From contig OY979728.1 in assembly GCA_963855995.1 (NCBI GenBank), forward strand, positions 6,249,330 to 6,313,329: a DNA stretch of 64,000 bases. Reading direction: 5' to 3'. The stretch comes from Muricea muricata (lineage: Eukaryota > Cnidaria > Anthozoa > Malacalcyonacea > Plexauridae). The first letter of the stretch is position 1. Each line of letters starts with the position of its first letter. Under the pieces are notes generated by a model. The model saw only the letters and a list, made by a program, of their open reading frames with translations, had not been told where the DNA came from and made no database searches. The position numbers and the translations under genes are program-made. This document shows, piece by piece, positions 12,341-25,985 of the stretch.

Positions 12341-14466
12341 ATGTTTTCGGCGCTCAAACCATCGAGATGAGCGAAATGACATGTTGAAATGAGAAACCTA
12401 TAACTTGCTTGTAAACTGAAAAGAAACGATCTTAGAACCTCAAAATTGCGTTTTAAACGTTCTGGAAGCGATTTGAGCGTAAAAACATGCTAAAATCACC
12501 AACTAAAAATTGCCTTCTTTAATCGATAAGGACGACGTTTTAGAGCTTAAAATGGTCTTTTCACTGCTAAAGTGAAAGAGTTCAGCGCAATGTTGTACTG
12601 CAATCACGGACCTAAAAGAGACCTTCTAAATGGAAATTGCAGAACTTAGCAAGTCGGGAATCATGTTTTCGGCGCTCAGACCATCGAGATGAGCGAAATA
12701 ACATGTTGAAGTGAGAAACCAATAACTTGCATTTAAACTGAAAACAATTCATCTTAAAACCACCAACATCGCGTTTTAAGCGTTCTATAAGCGATCTGAG
12801 CGTAAAAACATGCTCAAATCACCAAATAAAAATTGCCGTCTGAAATCGATCACGGCCCTGTTTTAAAGCTTAAAATGATGTTTTCAGTGCTAAAGTGAAC
12901 GAGTTGAGCGCAATGATGTACTGCAATCACGGACCTAAAAGAGAACTTCTAAATGGAAATTGCACAACGTAGCAAGTCGGGAATGATATTTTCGGCGCTC
13001 AAACATTCGAGATGAGCGAAATAACATGTTGAAATGAGAAACCTATAACTTTCATTTAAACTGAAAAGAAACGGTCTTACAACCATCAAAATCCCGTTTT
13101 AAGCGTTCTAGAAGCGATCTGAGCGTAAAAACATGCTCAAATCACACACTAAAAATTGCCGTCTTAAATCGATCACGGCCCTGTTTTGAAGCTTAAAATG
13201 ATGTTTTTAGTGCTAAAGTGAACGAGTTGAGCGCAATGATGTACTGCAATCACGGACCTAAAAGAGAACTTCTAAATGGAAACTGCACAACGTAGCAAGT
13301 CGGGAATGATATTTTCGGCGCTCAAACCCTTGAGATCAGCGAAATATCATGTTAAAATGAGAAACCTATAACTTGCTTGTAAACTGAAAAGAAACGATCT
13401 TACAACCATCAAAATCCCATTTTAAGCGTTCTGCAAGTGATTTGAGCGTAAAAACATGCTCAAATCACCAACTAAAAATATCCGTCTTAAATCGATCCCG
13501 GCGATGTTTTAGAGCTTAAAATGATGTTTTCAGTGCTAAAGTGAACGAGTTTAGCGCAAAGATGTACTGCAATCACGGACCTAAAAGAGACCTTCTAAAT
13601 GGAAATTGCAGAACTTAGCAAGTCGGGAATTATGTTTTCGTCGCTCAAACCATCGAGATGAGCGAAATAACATGTTGAAATGAGGAAACCTATAACTTGC
13701 AGGTAAACTGAAAAGAAACGATCTTAGAACCATCAAAATTTCGTTTTAAGCGTTCTGGAAGCGATTTGAGCGTAAAAACATGCTCAAATCACCAACTAAA
13801 TATTGCCGTCTTAAATCGATCCCGGCGATGTTGTAGAGCTTAAAATGATGTTTTCAGTGCTAAAGTGAACGAGTTAAACGCAATGATGTACTGCAATCAC
13901 GGACGTAAAAGAGACCTTCTAAATGGAAATTGAAAACTTAGCAAGTCGGGAATCATGTTTTCGTCGCTCAAACCATCGAGATGAGCGAAATAACATGTTG
14001 AAATGAGAAACCTATAACTTGCTTGTAAACTGAAAAGAAACGATCTTAGAACCATCAAAATTGCGTTTTAAGCGTTCTGGAAGCGATTTGAGCGTAAAAA
14101 CATGCTGAAATCACCAACTAAAAATTACCGTCTTTAATCGATAAGGACGACGTTTTAGAGCTTAAAATGGTCTTTTCAGTGCTAAAGTGAAGGAGTTGAG
14201 CGCAATGTTGTACTGCAATCACGGACCTAAAAGAGACCTTCTAAATGGAAATTGCAGAACTTAGCAAGTCGGGAATCATGTTTTCGGCGCTCAGACAATC
14301 AACATGAGCGAAATAACATGTTGAAGTCAGAAACCTATAACTTGCATTTAAACTGAAAAGAAACGATCTTACAACCATCAAAATCCCGTTTTAAGCGTTC
14401 TGGAAGCGATTTGAGCGTAAAAACATGCTCAAATCACCAACTAAAAATTGCCGTCTTAAATCGATC
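12341..14466 (+). repeat. Segmental copy of 3,950-6,075 (offset 8,391 bp)
   Basis: Markers at 4,134 and 5,749 recur at 12,525 and 14,140. Rare shared variants include GGGAATTATG with TTGTAGAGC and CAGACAATCAACATG. The left edge falls inside subunit 1, where GAAAACTTAGC gives way to GCACAACGTAGC. The right edge lies in TCGATCC(C/A)GG. Confidence 0.75.
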
Positions 14467-16631
14467 CAGGCGGTGTTTTAGAACTTAAAATGATGTTTTC
14501 AGTGTTAAAGTGAACGAGTTGAGTGCAATAATGTACTGCAATCACGGACCTAAAAGAGACCTTCTAAATGGAAATTGAAAACTTAGCAAGTTGGGAATCA
14601 TGTTTTCGGCGCTCAGACCATCGAGATGAGCGAAATAACATGTTGAAGTGAGAAACCTATAACTTGCATTTAAACTGAAAACAATTCATCTTAAAACCAC
14701 CAACATCGCGTTTTAAGCGTTCTATAAGCGATCTGAGCGTAAAAACATGCTCAAATCACCAAATAAAAATTGCCGTCTTAAATCGATCACGGCCCTGTTT
14801 TAAAGCTTAAAATGATGTTTTCAGTGCTAAAGTGAACGAGTTGAGCGCAATGATGTACTGCAATCACGGACCTAAAAGAGAACTTCTAAATGGAAATTGC
14901 ACAACGTAGCAAGTCGGGAATGATATTTTCGGCGCTCAAACATTTGAGATGAGCGAAATAACATGTTGAAATGAGAAACCTATAACTTTCATTTAAACTG
15001 AAAAGAAACGGTCTTACAACCATCAAAATCCCGTTTTAAGCGTTCTAGAAGCGATCTGAGCGTAAAAACATGCTCAAATCACCAACTAAAAATTGCCGTC
15101 TTAAATCGATCACGGCCCTGTTTTGAAGCTTAAAATGATGTTTTTAGTGCTAAAGTGAACGAGTTGAGCGCAATGATGTACTGCAATCACGGACCTAAAA
15201 GAGAACTTCTAAATGGAAATTGCACAACGTAGCAAGTCGGGAATGATATTTTCGGCGCTCAAACCCTCGAGATCAGCGAAATAACATGTTAAAATGAGAA
15301 ACCTATAACTTGCTTGTAAACTGAAAAGAAACGATCTTACAACCATCAAAATCCCATTTTAAGCGTTCTGCAAGTGATTTGAGCGTAAAAACATGCTCAA
15401 ATCACCAACTAAAAATATCCGTCTTAAATCGATCCCGGCGATGTTTTAGAGCTTAAAATGATGTTTTCAGTGCTAAAGTGAACGAGTTTAGCGCAAAGAT
15501 GTACTGCAATCACGGACCTAAAAGAGACCTTCTAAATGGAAATTGCACAACTTAGCAAGCCGGGAATCATGTTTTCGGCGCTCAAACCATCGAGATGAGC
15601 GAAAAAAGATGTTGAAATGAGAAACCTATAACTTGCAGGTAAACTGAAAAGAAACGATCTTAGCACAATCAAAATCGCGTTTTAAGCGTTCTAGAAGCGA
15701 TTTGAGGGTAAAAACATGCTCAAATAACCAACTAAAAATTGCCGTCTTAAATCGATCCAGGCGGTGTTTTAGAACTTAAAATGATGTTTTCAGTGTTAAA
15801 GTGAACGAGTTGAGTGCAATAATGTACTGCAATCACGGACCTAAAAGAGACCTTCTAAATGGAAATTGAAAACTTAGCAAGTCGAGAATCATGTTTTCGG
15901 CGCTCAAACCATCGAGATGAGCGAAATGACATGTTGAAATGAGAAACCTATAACTTGCTTGTAAACTGAAAAGAAACGATCTTACAACCATCAAAATCCC
16001 ATTTTAAGCGTTCTGCAAGTGATTTGAGCGTAAAAACATGCTCAAATCACCAACTAAAATTATCCGTCTTAAATCGATCCCAGCGATGTTTTAGAGCTTA
16101 AAATGATGTTTTCAGTGCTAAAGTGAACGAGTTTAGCGCAAAGATGTACTGCAATCACGGACCTAAAAGAGACCTTCTAAATGGAAATTGCAGAACTTAG
16201 CAAGTCGGGAATCATGTTTTCGTCGCTCAAACCATCGAGATGAGCGAAATAACATGTTGAAATGAGGAAACCTATAACTTGCAGGTAAACTGAAAAGAAA
16301 CGATCTTAGAACCATCAAAATTGCGTTTTAAGCGTTCTGGAAGCGATTTGAGCGTAAAAACATGCTCAAATCACCAACTAAAAATTGCCGTCTTAAATCG
16401 ATCCCGGCGATGTTATAGAGCTTAAAATGATGTTTTCAGTGCTAAAGTGAACGAGTTTAGCGCAAAGATGTACTGCAATCACGGACGTAAAAGAGACCTT
16501 CTAAATGGAAATTGAAAACTTAGCAAGTCGGGAATCATGTTTTCGTCGCTCAAACCATCGACATGAGCGAAATAACATGTTGAAATGAGAAACCTATAAC
16601 TTGCTTGTAAACTGAAAAGAAACGATCTTAG
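14461..16631 (+). repeat. Segmental copy of 9,620-11,790 (offset 4,841 bp)
   Basis: Both copies carry the one-monomer-deleted seam (GTGCAATAATG monomer followed by the CTCAGACC monomer), the GCAAGCCGGG monomer directly after a GCAAAGATG monomer, and the CCAGCGATG variant. The deletion event therefore preceded this duplication. Confidence 0.72.
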
Positions 16632-17043
16632 AACCATCAAAATTGCGTTTTAAGCGTTCTGGAAGCGATTTGAGCGTAAAAACATGCTCAAATCACCAAC
16701 TAAAAATTGCCGTCTTAAATCGATCCCGGCGATGTTATAGAGCTTAAAATGATGTTTTCAGTGCTAAAGTGAACGAGTTAAACGCAATGATGTACTGCAA
16801 TCACGGACGTAAAAGAGACCTTCTAAATGGAAATTAAAAACTTAGCAAGTCGGGAATCATGTTTTCGTCGCTCAAACCATCGACATGAGCGAAATAACAT
16901 GTTGAAATGAGAAACCTATAACTTGCTTGTAAACTGAAAAGAAACGATCTTAGAACCATCAAAATTGCGTTTTAAGCGTTCTGGAAGCGATTTGAGCGTA
17001 AAAACATGCTCAAATCACCAACTAAAAATTACCGTCTTTAATC

Positions 17044-20000
17044 GATAAGGACGACGTTTTAGAGCTTAAAATGGTCTTTTCAGTGCTAAAGTGAAGGAGT
17101 TGAGCGCAATGTTGTACTGCAATCACGGACCTAAAAGAGACCTTCTAAATGGAAATTGCAGAACTTAGCAAGTCGGGAATCATGTTTTCGGCGCTCAGAC
17201 AATCGAGATAAGCGAAATAACATGTTGAAGTCAGAAACCTATAACTTGCATTTAAACTGAAAACAATTCATCTTAAAACCACCAAAATCGCGTTTTAAGC
17301 GTTCTATAAGCGATCTGAGCGTAAAAACATGCTCAAATCACCAAATAAAAATTGCCGTCTTAAATCGATCACGGCCCTGTTTTAAAGCTTAAAATGATGT
17401 TTTCAGTGCTAAAGTGAACGAGTTGAGCGCAATGATGTACTGCAATCACGGACCTAAAAGAGAACTTCTAAATGGAAATTGCACAACGTAGCAAGTCGGG
17501 AATGATATTTTCGGCGCTCAAACATTCGAGATGAGCGAAATAACATGTTGAAATGAGAAACCTATAACTTTCATTTAAACTGAAAAGAAACGGTCTTACA
17601 ACCATCAAAATCCCGTTTTAAGCGTTCTAGAAGCGATCTGAGCGTAAAAACATGCTCAAATCACCAACTAAAAATTGCCGTCTTAAATCGATCACGGCCC
17701 TGTTTTGAAGCTTAAAATGATGTTTTTAGTGCTAAAGTGAACGAGTTGAGCGCAATGATGTACTGCAATCACGGACCTAAAAGAGAACTTCTAAATGGAA
17801 ATTGCGCAACGTAGCAAGTCGGGAATGATACTTTCGGCGCTCAAACCCTCGAGATCAGCGAAATAACATGTTAAAATGAGAAACCTATAACTTGCTTGTA
17901 AACTGAAAAGAAACGATCTTACAACCATCAAAATCCCATTTTAAGCGTTCTGCAAGTGATTTGAGCGTAAAAACATGCTCAAATCACCAAATAAAAATAT
18001 CCGTCTTAAATCGATCCCGGCGATGTTTTAGAGCTTAAAATGATGTTTTCAGTGCTAAAGTGAACGAGTTTAGCGCAAAGATGTACTGCAATCACGGACC
18101 TAAAAGAGACCTTCTAAATGGAAATTGCAGAACTTAGCAAGTCGGGAATTATGTTTTCGTCGCTCAAACCATCGAGATGAGCGAAATAACATGTTGAAAT
18201 GAGGAAACCTATAACTTGCAGGTAAACTGAAAAGAAACGATCTTAGAACCATCAAAATTTCGTTTTAAGCGTTCTGGAAGCGATTTGAGCGTAAAAACAT
18301 GCTCAAATCACCAACTAAATATTGCCGTCTTAAATCGATCCCGGCGATGTTGTAGAGCTTAAAATGATGTTTTCAGTGCTAAAGTGAACGAGTTAAACGC
18401 AATGATGTACTGCAATCACGGACGTAAAAGAGACCTTCTAAATGGAAATTGAAAACTTAGCAAGTCGGGAATCATGTTTTCGTCGCTCAAACCATCGAGA
18501 TGAGCGAAATAACATGTTGAAATGAGAAACCTATAACTTGCTTGTAAACTGAAAAGAAACGATCTTAGAACCATCAAAATTGCGTTTTAAGCGTTCTGGA
18601 AGCGATTTGAGCGTAAAAACATGCTGAAATCACCAACTAAAAATTACCGTCTTTAATCGATAAGGACGACGTTTTAGAGCTTAAAATGGTCTTTTCAGTG
18701 CTAAAGTGAAGGAGTTGAGCGCAATGTTGTACTGCAATCACGGACCTAAAAGAGACCTTCTAAATGGAAATTGCAGAACTTAGCAAGTCGGGAATCATGT
18801 TTTCGGCGCTCAGACAATCAACATGAGCGAAATAACATGTTGAAGTCAGAAACCTATAACTTGCATTTAAACTGAAAAGAAACGATCTTACAACCATCAA
18901 AATCCCGTTTTAAGCGTTCTGGAAGCGATTTGAGCGTAAAAACATGCTCAAATCACCAACTAAAAATTGCCGTCTTAAATCGATCCCGGCGATGTTTTAG
19001 AGCTTAAAATGATGTTTTCAGTGCTAAAGTGAACGAGTTGAGTGCAATGATGTACTGCAATCACGGACCTAAAAGAGACTTTCTAAATGGAAATTGAAAA
19101 CTTAGCAAGTCGGGAATCAATTTTTTGGCGCTCAAACCATCGAGATGAGCGAAATTACATGTTGGAATGAGAAACCTATAACTTGCTTGTAAAGTGAAAA
19201 GAAACGATCTTAGAACCATCAAAATCATGTTTTAAGCGTTCTAGAAGCGATTTGAGCGTAGAAACATGCTCAAGTCACCAACTAAAAATTGCCGTCTTAA
19301 ATCGATCCCGGCGACGTTTTAGAGCTTATAATGATGTTTTCAATGCTAAAGAGAAGGAGTTGAGCGCAATGATGTACTGCAATCACGGACCTAAAAGAGA
19401 CCTTCTAAAAGGAAATTGCACAACTTAGCAAGCCGGGAATCATGTTTTCGGCGCTCAAACCATCGAGATGAGCGAAAAAAGATGTTGAAATGAGAAACCT
19501 ATAACTTGCAGGTAAACTGAAAAGAAACGATCTTAGCACAATCAAAATCGCGTTTTAAGCGTTCTAGAAGCGATTTGAGGGTAAAAACATGCTCAAATAA
19601 CCAACTAAAAATTGCCGTCTTAAATCGATCCAGGCGGTGTTTTAGAACTTAAAATGATGTTTTCAGTGTTAAAGTGAACGAGTTGAGTGCAATAATGTAC
19701 TGCAATCACGGACCTAAAAGAGACCTTCTAAATGGAAATTGAAAACTTAGCAAGTCGAGAATCATGTTTTCGGCGCTCAAACCATCGAGATGAGCGAAAT
19801 GACATGTTGAAATGAGAAACCTATAACTTGCTTGTAAACTGAAAAGAAACGATCTTAGAACCTCAAAATTGCGTTTTAAGCGTTCTGGTAGCGATTTGAG
19901 CGTAAAAACATGCTCAAATCACCAACTAAAAATTACCGTCTTTAGTCGATAAGGACGACGTTTTAGAGCTTAAAATGGTCTTTTCAGTGCTAAAGTGAAG

Positions 20001-21053
20001 GAGTTGAGCGCAATGTTGTACTGCAATCACGGACCTAAAAGAGACCTTCTAAATGGAAATTGCAGAACTTAGCAAGTCGGGAATCATGTTTTCGGCGCTC
20101 AGACCATCGAGATGAGGGAAATAACATGTTGAAGTGAGAAACCTATAACTTGCATTTAAACTGAAAACAATTCATCTTAAAACCACCAACATCGCGTTTT
20201 AAGCGTTCTATAAGCGATCTGAGCGTAAAAACATGCTCAAATCACCAAATAAAAATTTCCGTCTTAAATCGATCACGGCCCTGTTTTAAAGCTTAAAATG
20301 ATGTTTTCAGTGCTAAAGTGAACGAGTTGAGCGCAATGATGTACTGCAATCACGGACCTAAAAGAGAACTTCTAAATGGAAATTGCACAACGTAGCAAGT
20401 CGGGAATGATATTTTCGGCGCTCAAACATTCGAGATGAGCGAAATAACATGTTGAAATGAGAAACCTATAACTTTCATTTAAACTGAAAAGAAACGGTCT
20501 TACAACCATCAAAATCCCGTTTTAAGCGTTCTAGAAGCGATCTGAGCGTAAAAACATACTCAAATCACCAACTAAAAATTGCCGTCTTAAATCGATCACG
20601 GCCCTGTTTTGAAGCTTAAAATGATGTTTTTAGTGCTAAAGTGAACGAGTTGAGCGCAATGATGTACTGCAATCACGGACCTAAAAGAGAACTTCTAAAT
20701 GGAAATTGCACAACGTAGCAAGTCGGGAATGATATTTTCGGCGCTCAAACCATCGAGATCAGCGAAATAACATGTTAAAATGAGAAACCTATAACTTGCT
20801 TGTAAACTGAAAAGAAACGATCTTACAACCATCAAAATCCCATTTTAAGCGTTCTGCAAGTGATTTGAGCGTAAAAACATGCTCAAATAACCAACTAAAA
20901 ATATCCGTCTTAAATCGATCCCAGCGATGTTTTAGAGCTTAAAATGATGTTTTCAGTGCTAAAGTGAACGAGTTTAGCGCAAAGATGTACTGCAATCACG
21001 GACCTAAAAGAGACCTTCTAAATGGAAATTGCAGAACTTAGCAAGTCGGGAAT
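17044..21053 (+). repeat. Segmental copy of 4,134-8,143 (offset 12,910 bp)
   Basis: The two tracts are almost identical over about 4 kb. Private variants shared at constant offset include GATACTTTCGG (4,917/17,827), CTTCTAAAAGG (6,492/19,402) and TTTAGTCGATAAGG (7,031/19,941). They separate at 8,143/21,053, where one copy has TTCGTCACTC and the other TTCGGCGCTCAG. Confidence 0.82.
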
Positions 21054-21976
21054 CATGTTTTCGGCGCTCAGACAATCAAGATGAGCGAAATAACATGTTG
21101 AAGTCAGAAACCTATAACTTGCATTTAAACTGAAAAGAAACGATCTTACAACCATCAAAATCCCGTTTTAAGCGTTCTGGAAGCGATTTGAGCGTAAAAA
21201 CATGCTCAAATCACCAACTAAAAATTGCCGTCTTAAATCGATCCCGGCGATGTTTTAGAGCTTAAAATGATGTTTTCAGTGCTAAAGTGAACGAGTTGAG
21301 TGCAATGATGTACTGCAATCACGGACCTAAAAGAGACTTTCTAAATGGAAATTGAAAACTTAGCAAGTCGGGAATCAATTTTTTGGCGCTCAAACCATCG
21401 AGATGAGCGAAATTACATGTTGGAATGAGAAACCTATAACTTGCTTGTAAAGTGAAAAGAAACGATCTTAGAACCATCAAAATCATGTTTTAAGCGTTCT
21501 AGAAGCGATTTGAGCGTAGAAACATGCTCAAGTCACCAACTAAAAATTGCCGTCTTAAATCGATCCCGGCGACGTTTTAGAGCTTATAATGATGTTTTCA
21601 ATGCTAAAGAGAAGGAGTTGAGCGCAATGATGTACTGCAATCACGGACCTAAAAGAGACCTTCTAAAAGGAAATTGCACAACTTAGCAAGCCGGGAATCA
21701 TGTTTTCGGCGCTCAAACCATCGAGATGAGCGAAAAAAGATGTTGAAATGAGAAACCTATAACTTGCAGGTAAACTGAAAAGAAACGATCTTAGCACAAT
21801 CAAAATCGCGTTTTAAGCGTTCTAGAAGCGATTTGAGGGTAAAAACATGCTCAAATAACCAACTAAAAATTGCCGTCTTAAATCGATCCAGGCGGTGTTT
21901 TAGAACTTAAAATGATGTTTTCAGTGTTAAAGTGAACGAGTTGAGTGCAATAATGTACTGCAATCACGGACCTAAA

Positions 21977-22982
21977 AGAGACCTTCTAAATGCAAATTGC
22001 AGAACTTAGCAAGTCGGGAATCATGTTTTCGGCGCTCAGACCATCGAGATGAGGGAAATAACATGTTGAAGTGAGAAACCTATAACTTGCATTTAAACTG
22101 AAAACAATTCATCTTAAAACCACCAACATCGCGTTTTAAGCGTTCTATAAGCGATCTGAGCGTAAAAACATGCTCAAATCACCAAATAAAAATTTCCGTC
22201 TTAAATCGATCACGGCCCTGTTTTAAAGCTTAAAATGATGTTTTCAGTGCTAAAGTGAACGAGTTGAGCGCAATGATGTACTGCAATCACGGACCTAAAA
22301 GAGAACTTCTAAATGGAATATGCACAACGTAGCAAGTCGGGAATGATATTTTCGGCGCTCAAACATTCGAGATGAGCGAAATAACATGTTGAAATGAGAA
22401 ACCTATAACTTTCATTTAAACTGAAAAGAAACGGTCTTACAACCATCAAAATCCCGTTTTAAGCGTTCTAGAAGCGATCTGAGCGTAAAAACATACTCAA
22501 ATCACCAACTAAAAATTGCCGTCTTAAATCGATCACGGCCCTGTTTTGAAGCTTAAAATGATGTTTTTAGTGCTAAAGTGAACGAGTTGAGCGCAATGAT
22601 GTACTGCAATCACGGACCTAAAAAAGAACTTCTAAATGGAAATTGCACAACGTAGCAAGTCGGGAATGATATTTTCGGCGCTCAAACCATCGAGATCAGC
22701 GAAATAACATGTTAAAATGAGAAACCTATAACTTGCTTGTAAACTGAAAAGAAACGATCTTACAACCATCAAAATCCCATTTTAAGCGTTCTGCAAGTGA
22801 TTTGAGCGTAAAAACATGCTCAAATCACCAACTAAAAATATCCGTCTTAAATCGATCCCAGCGATGTTTTAGAGCTTAAAATGATGTTTTCAGTGCTAAA
22901 GTGAACGAGTTTAGCGCAAAGATGTACTGCAATCACGGACCTAAAAGAGACCTTCTAAATGGAAATTGCAGAACTTAGCAAG
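21977..22982 (+). repeat. Six-monomer tandem copy of 20,040-21,045 (offset 1,937 bp)
   Basis: Shared private variants are GAGGGAAATAAC (20,114/22,051) and AAACATACTCAAATC. The unit is six monomers, shorter than the nine-monomer A1 unit. It is best read as a deletion derivative of that unit that was then tandemly duplicated. Confidence 0.7.
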
Positions 22983-25339
22983 TCGGGAATCATGTTTTCG
23001 TCGCTCAAACCATCGAGATGAGCGAAATAACATGTTGAAATGAGGAAACCTATAACTTGCAGGTAAACTGAAAAGAAACGATCTTAGAACCATCAAAATT
23101 GCGTTTTAAGCGTTCTGGAAGCGATTTGAGCGTAAAAACATGCTCAAATCACCAACTAAAAATTGCCGTCTTAAATCGATCCCGGCGATGTTATAGAGCT
23201 TAAAATGATGTTTTCAGTGCTAAAGTGAACGAGTTAAACGCAATGATGTACTGCAATCACGGACGTAAAAGAGACCTTCTAAATGGAAATTGAAAACTTA
23301 GCAAGTCGGGAATCATGTTTTCGTCGCTCAAACAATCGAGATGAGCGAAATAACATGTTGAAATGAGAAACCTATAACTTGCTTGTAAACTGAAAAGAAA
23401 CGATCTTAGAACCATCAAAATTGCGTTTTAAGCGTTCTGGAAGCGATTTGAGCGTAAAAACATGCTCAAATCACCAACTAAAAATTACCGTCTTTAATCG
23501 ATAAGGACGACGTTTTAGAGCTTAAAATGGTCTTTTCAGTGCTAAAGTGAAGGAGTTGAGCGCAATGTTGTACTGCAATCACGGACCTAAAAGAGACCTT
23601 CTAAATGGAAATTGCAGAACTTAGCAAGTCGGGAATCATGTTTTCGGCGCTCAGACAATCGAGATGAGCGAAATAACATGTTGAAGTCAGAAACCTATAA
23701 CTTGCATTTAAACTGAAAAGAAACCATCTTAAAACCACCAACATCGCGTTTTAAGCGTTCTAGAAGCGATCTGAGAGTAAAAACATGCTCAAATCACCAA
23801 CTAAAAATTGCCCTCTTAAATCGATCACGGCCCTGTTTTAAAGCTTAAAATGATGTTTTCAGTGCTAAAGTGAACGAGTTGAGCGCAATGATGTACTGCA
23901 ATCACGGACCTAAAAGAGACCTTCTAAATGGAAATTGCACAACGTAGATAGTCGGGAATCACATTTTCGGCGCTCAAACCCTCGAGATGAGCGAAATAAC
24001 ATGTTGAAATGAGAAACCTATAACTTGCTTGTAAACTGAAAAGAAACGATCTTAGAACCTCAAAATTGCGTTTTAAGCGTTCTAGAAGCGATCTGAGCGT
24101 TAAAACATGCTCAAATCACCAACTAAAAATTGCCGTCTTAAATCGATCACGGCCCTGTTTTGAAGCTTAAAATGATGTTTTTAGTGCTAAAGTGAACGAG
24201 TTGAGCGCAATGATGTACTGCAATCACGGACCTAAAAGAGAACTTCTAAATGGAAACTGCAACACGTAGCAAGTCGGGAATGATATTTTCGGCGCTCAAA
24301 CCCTCGAGATCAGCGAAATAACATGTTAAAATGAGAAACCTATAACTTGCTTGTAAACTGAAAAGAAACGATCTTACAACCATCAAAATCCCATTTTAAG
24401 CGTTCTGCAAGTGATTTGAGCGTAAAAACATGCTCAAATCACCAACTAAAAATATCCGTCTTAAATCGATCCCGGCGATGTTTTAGAGCTTAAAATGATG
24501 TTTTCAGTGCTAAAGTGAACGAGTTTAGCGCAAAGATGTACTGCAATCACGGACCTAAAAGAGACCTTCTAAATGGAAATTGAAAACTTAGCAAGTCGGG
24601 AATCATGTTTTCGTCGCTCAAACCATCGAGATGAGCGAAATTACATGTTGAAATGAGGAAACCTATAACTTGCAGGTAAACTGAAAAGAAACGATCTTAG
24701 AACCATCAAAATTGCGTTTTAAGCGTTCTGGAATCGATTTGAGCGTAAAAACATGCTCAAATCACCAACTAAAAATTGCCGTCTTAAATCGATCCCAGCG
24801 ATGTTTTAGAGCTTAAAATGATGTTTTCAGTGCTAAATTGAAACGAGTTGAGCGCAATGTTGTACTGCAATCACGGACCTAAAAGAGACCTTCTAAATGG
24901 AAATTGCACAACGTAAATAGTCGGGAATCACATTTTCGGCGCTCAAACCCTCGAGATGAGCGAAATAACATGTTGAAATGAGAAACCTATAACTTGCTTG
25001 TAAACTGAAAAGAAACGATCTTACAACCATCAAAATCCCGTTTTAAGCGTTCTGGAAGCGATTTGAGCGTAAAAACATGCTCAAATCACCAACTAAAAAT
25101 TGCCGTCTTAAATCGATCACGGCCCTGTTTTAGAGCTTAAAATGATGTTTTCAGTGCTAAATTGAAACGAGTTGAGTGTAATGATGTACTGCAATCACGG
25201 ACCTAAAAGAGACTTTCTAAATGGAAATTGAAAACTTAGCAAGTCGGGAATCAATTTTTTGGCGCTCAAACCATCGAGGTGAGCGAAATTACATGTTGGA
25301 ATGAGAAACCTATAACTTGCTTGTAAACTGAAAAGAAAC

Positions 25340-25985
25340 GATCTTAGAACCATCAAAATCATGTTTTAAGCGTTCTAGAAGCGATTTGAGGGTAGAAACA
25401 TGCTCAAGTCACCAACTAAAAATTGCCGTCTTAAATCGATCCCGGCGACGTTTTAGAGCTTATAATGATGTTTTCAATGCTAAAGAGAAGGAGTTGAGCG
25501 CAATGATGTACTGCAATCACGGACCTAAAAGAGACCTTCTAAATGGAAATTGCACAACTTAGCAAGCCGGGAATCATGTTTTCGGCGCTAAAACCATCGA
25601 GATGAGCGAAAAAAGATGTTGAAATGAGAAACCTATAACTTGCAGGTAAACTGAAAAGAAACGATCTTAGAACCATCAAAATCATGTTTTAAGCGTTCTA
25701 GAAGCGATTTGAGCGTAGAAACATGCTCAAGTCACCAACTAAAAATTGCCGTCTTAAATCGATCCCGGCGACGTTTTAGAGCTTATAATGATGTTTTCAA
25801 TGCTAAAGAGAAGGAGTTGAACGCAATGATGTACTGCAATCACGGACCTAAAAGAGACCTTCTAAATGGAAATTGCACAACTTAGCAAGCCGGGAATCAT
25901 GTTTTCGGCGCTAAAACCATCGAGATGAGCGAAAAAAGATGTTAAAATGAGAAACCTATAACTTGCAGGTAAACTGAAAAGAAAC
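25340..25985 (+). repeat. Adjacent near-identical monomer pair
   Basis: Two consecutive monomers (about 25,340-25,662 and 25,663-25,985) share the variants GGCGCTAAAACC, GTAGAAACATGC and CTTATAATG. This is a recent single-monomer tandem duplication inside A1. Confidence 0.7.
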
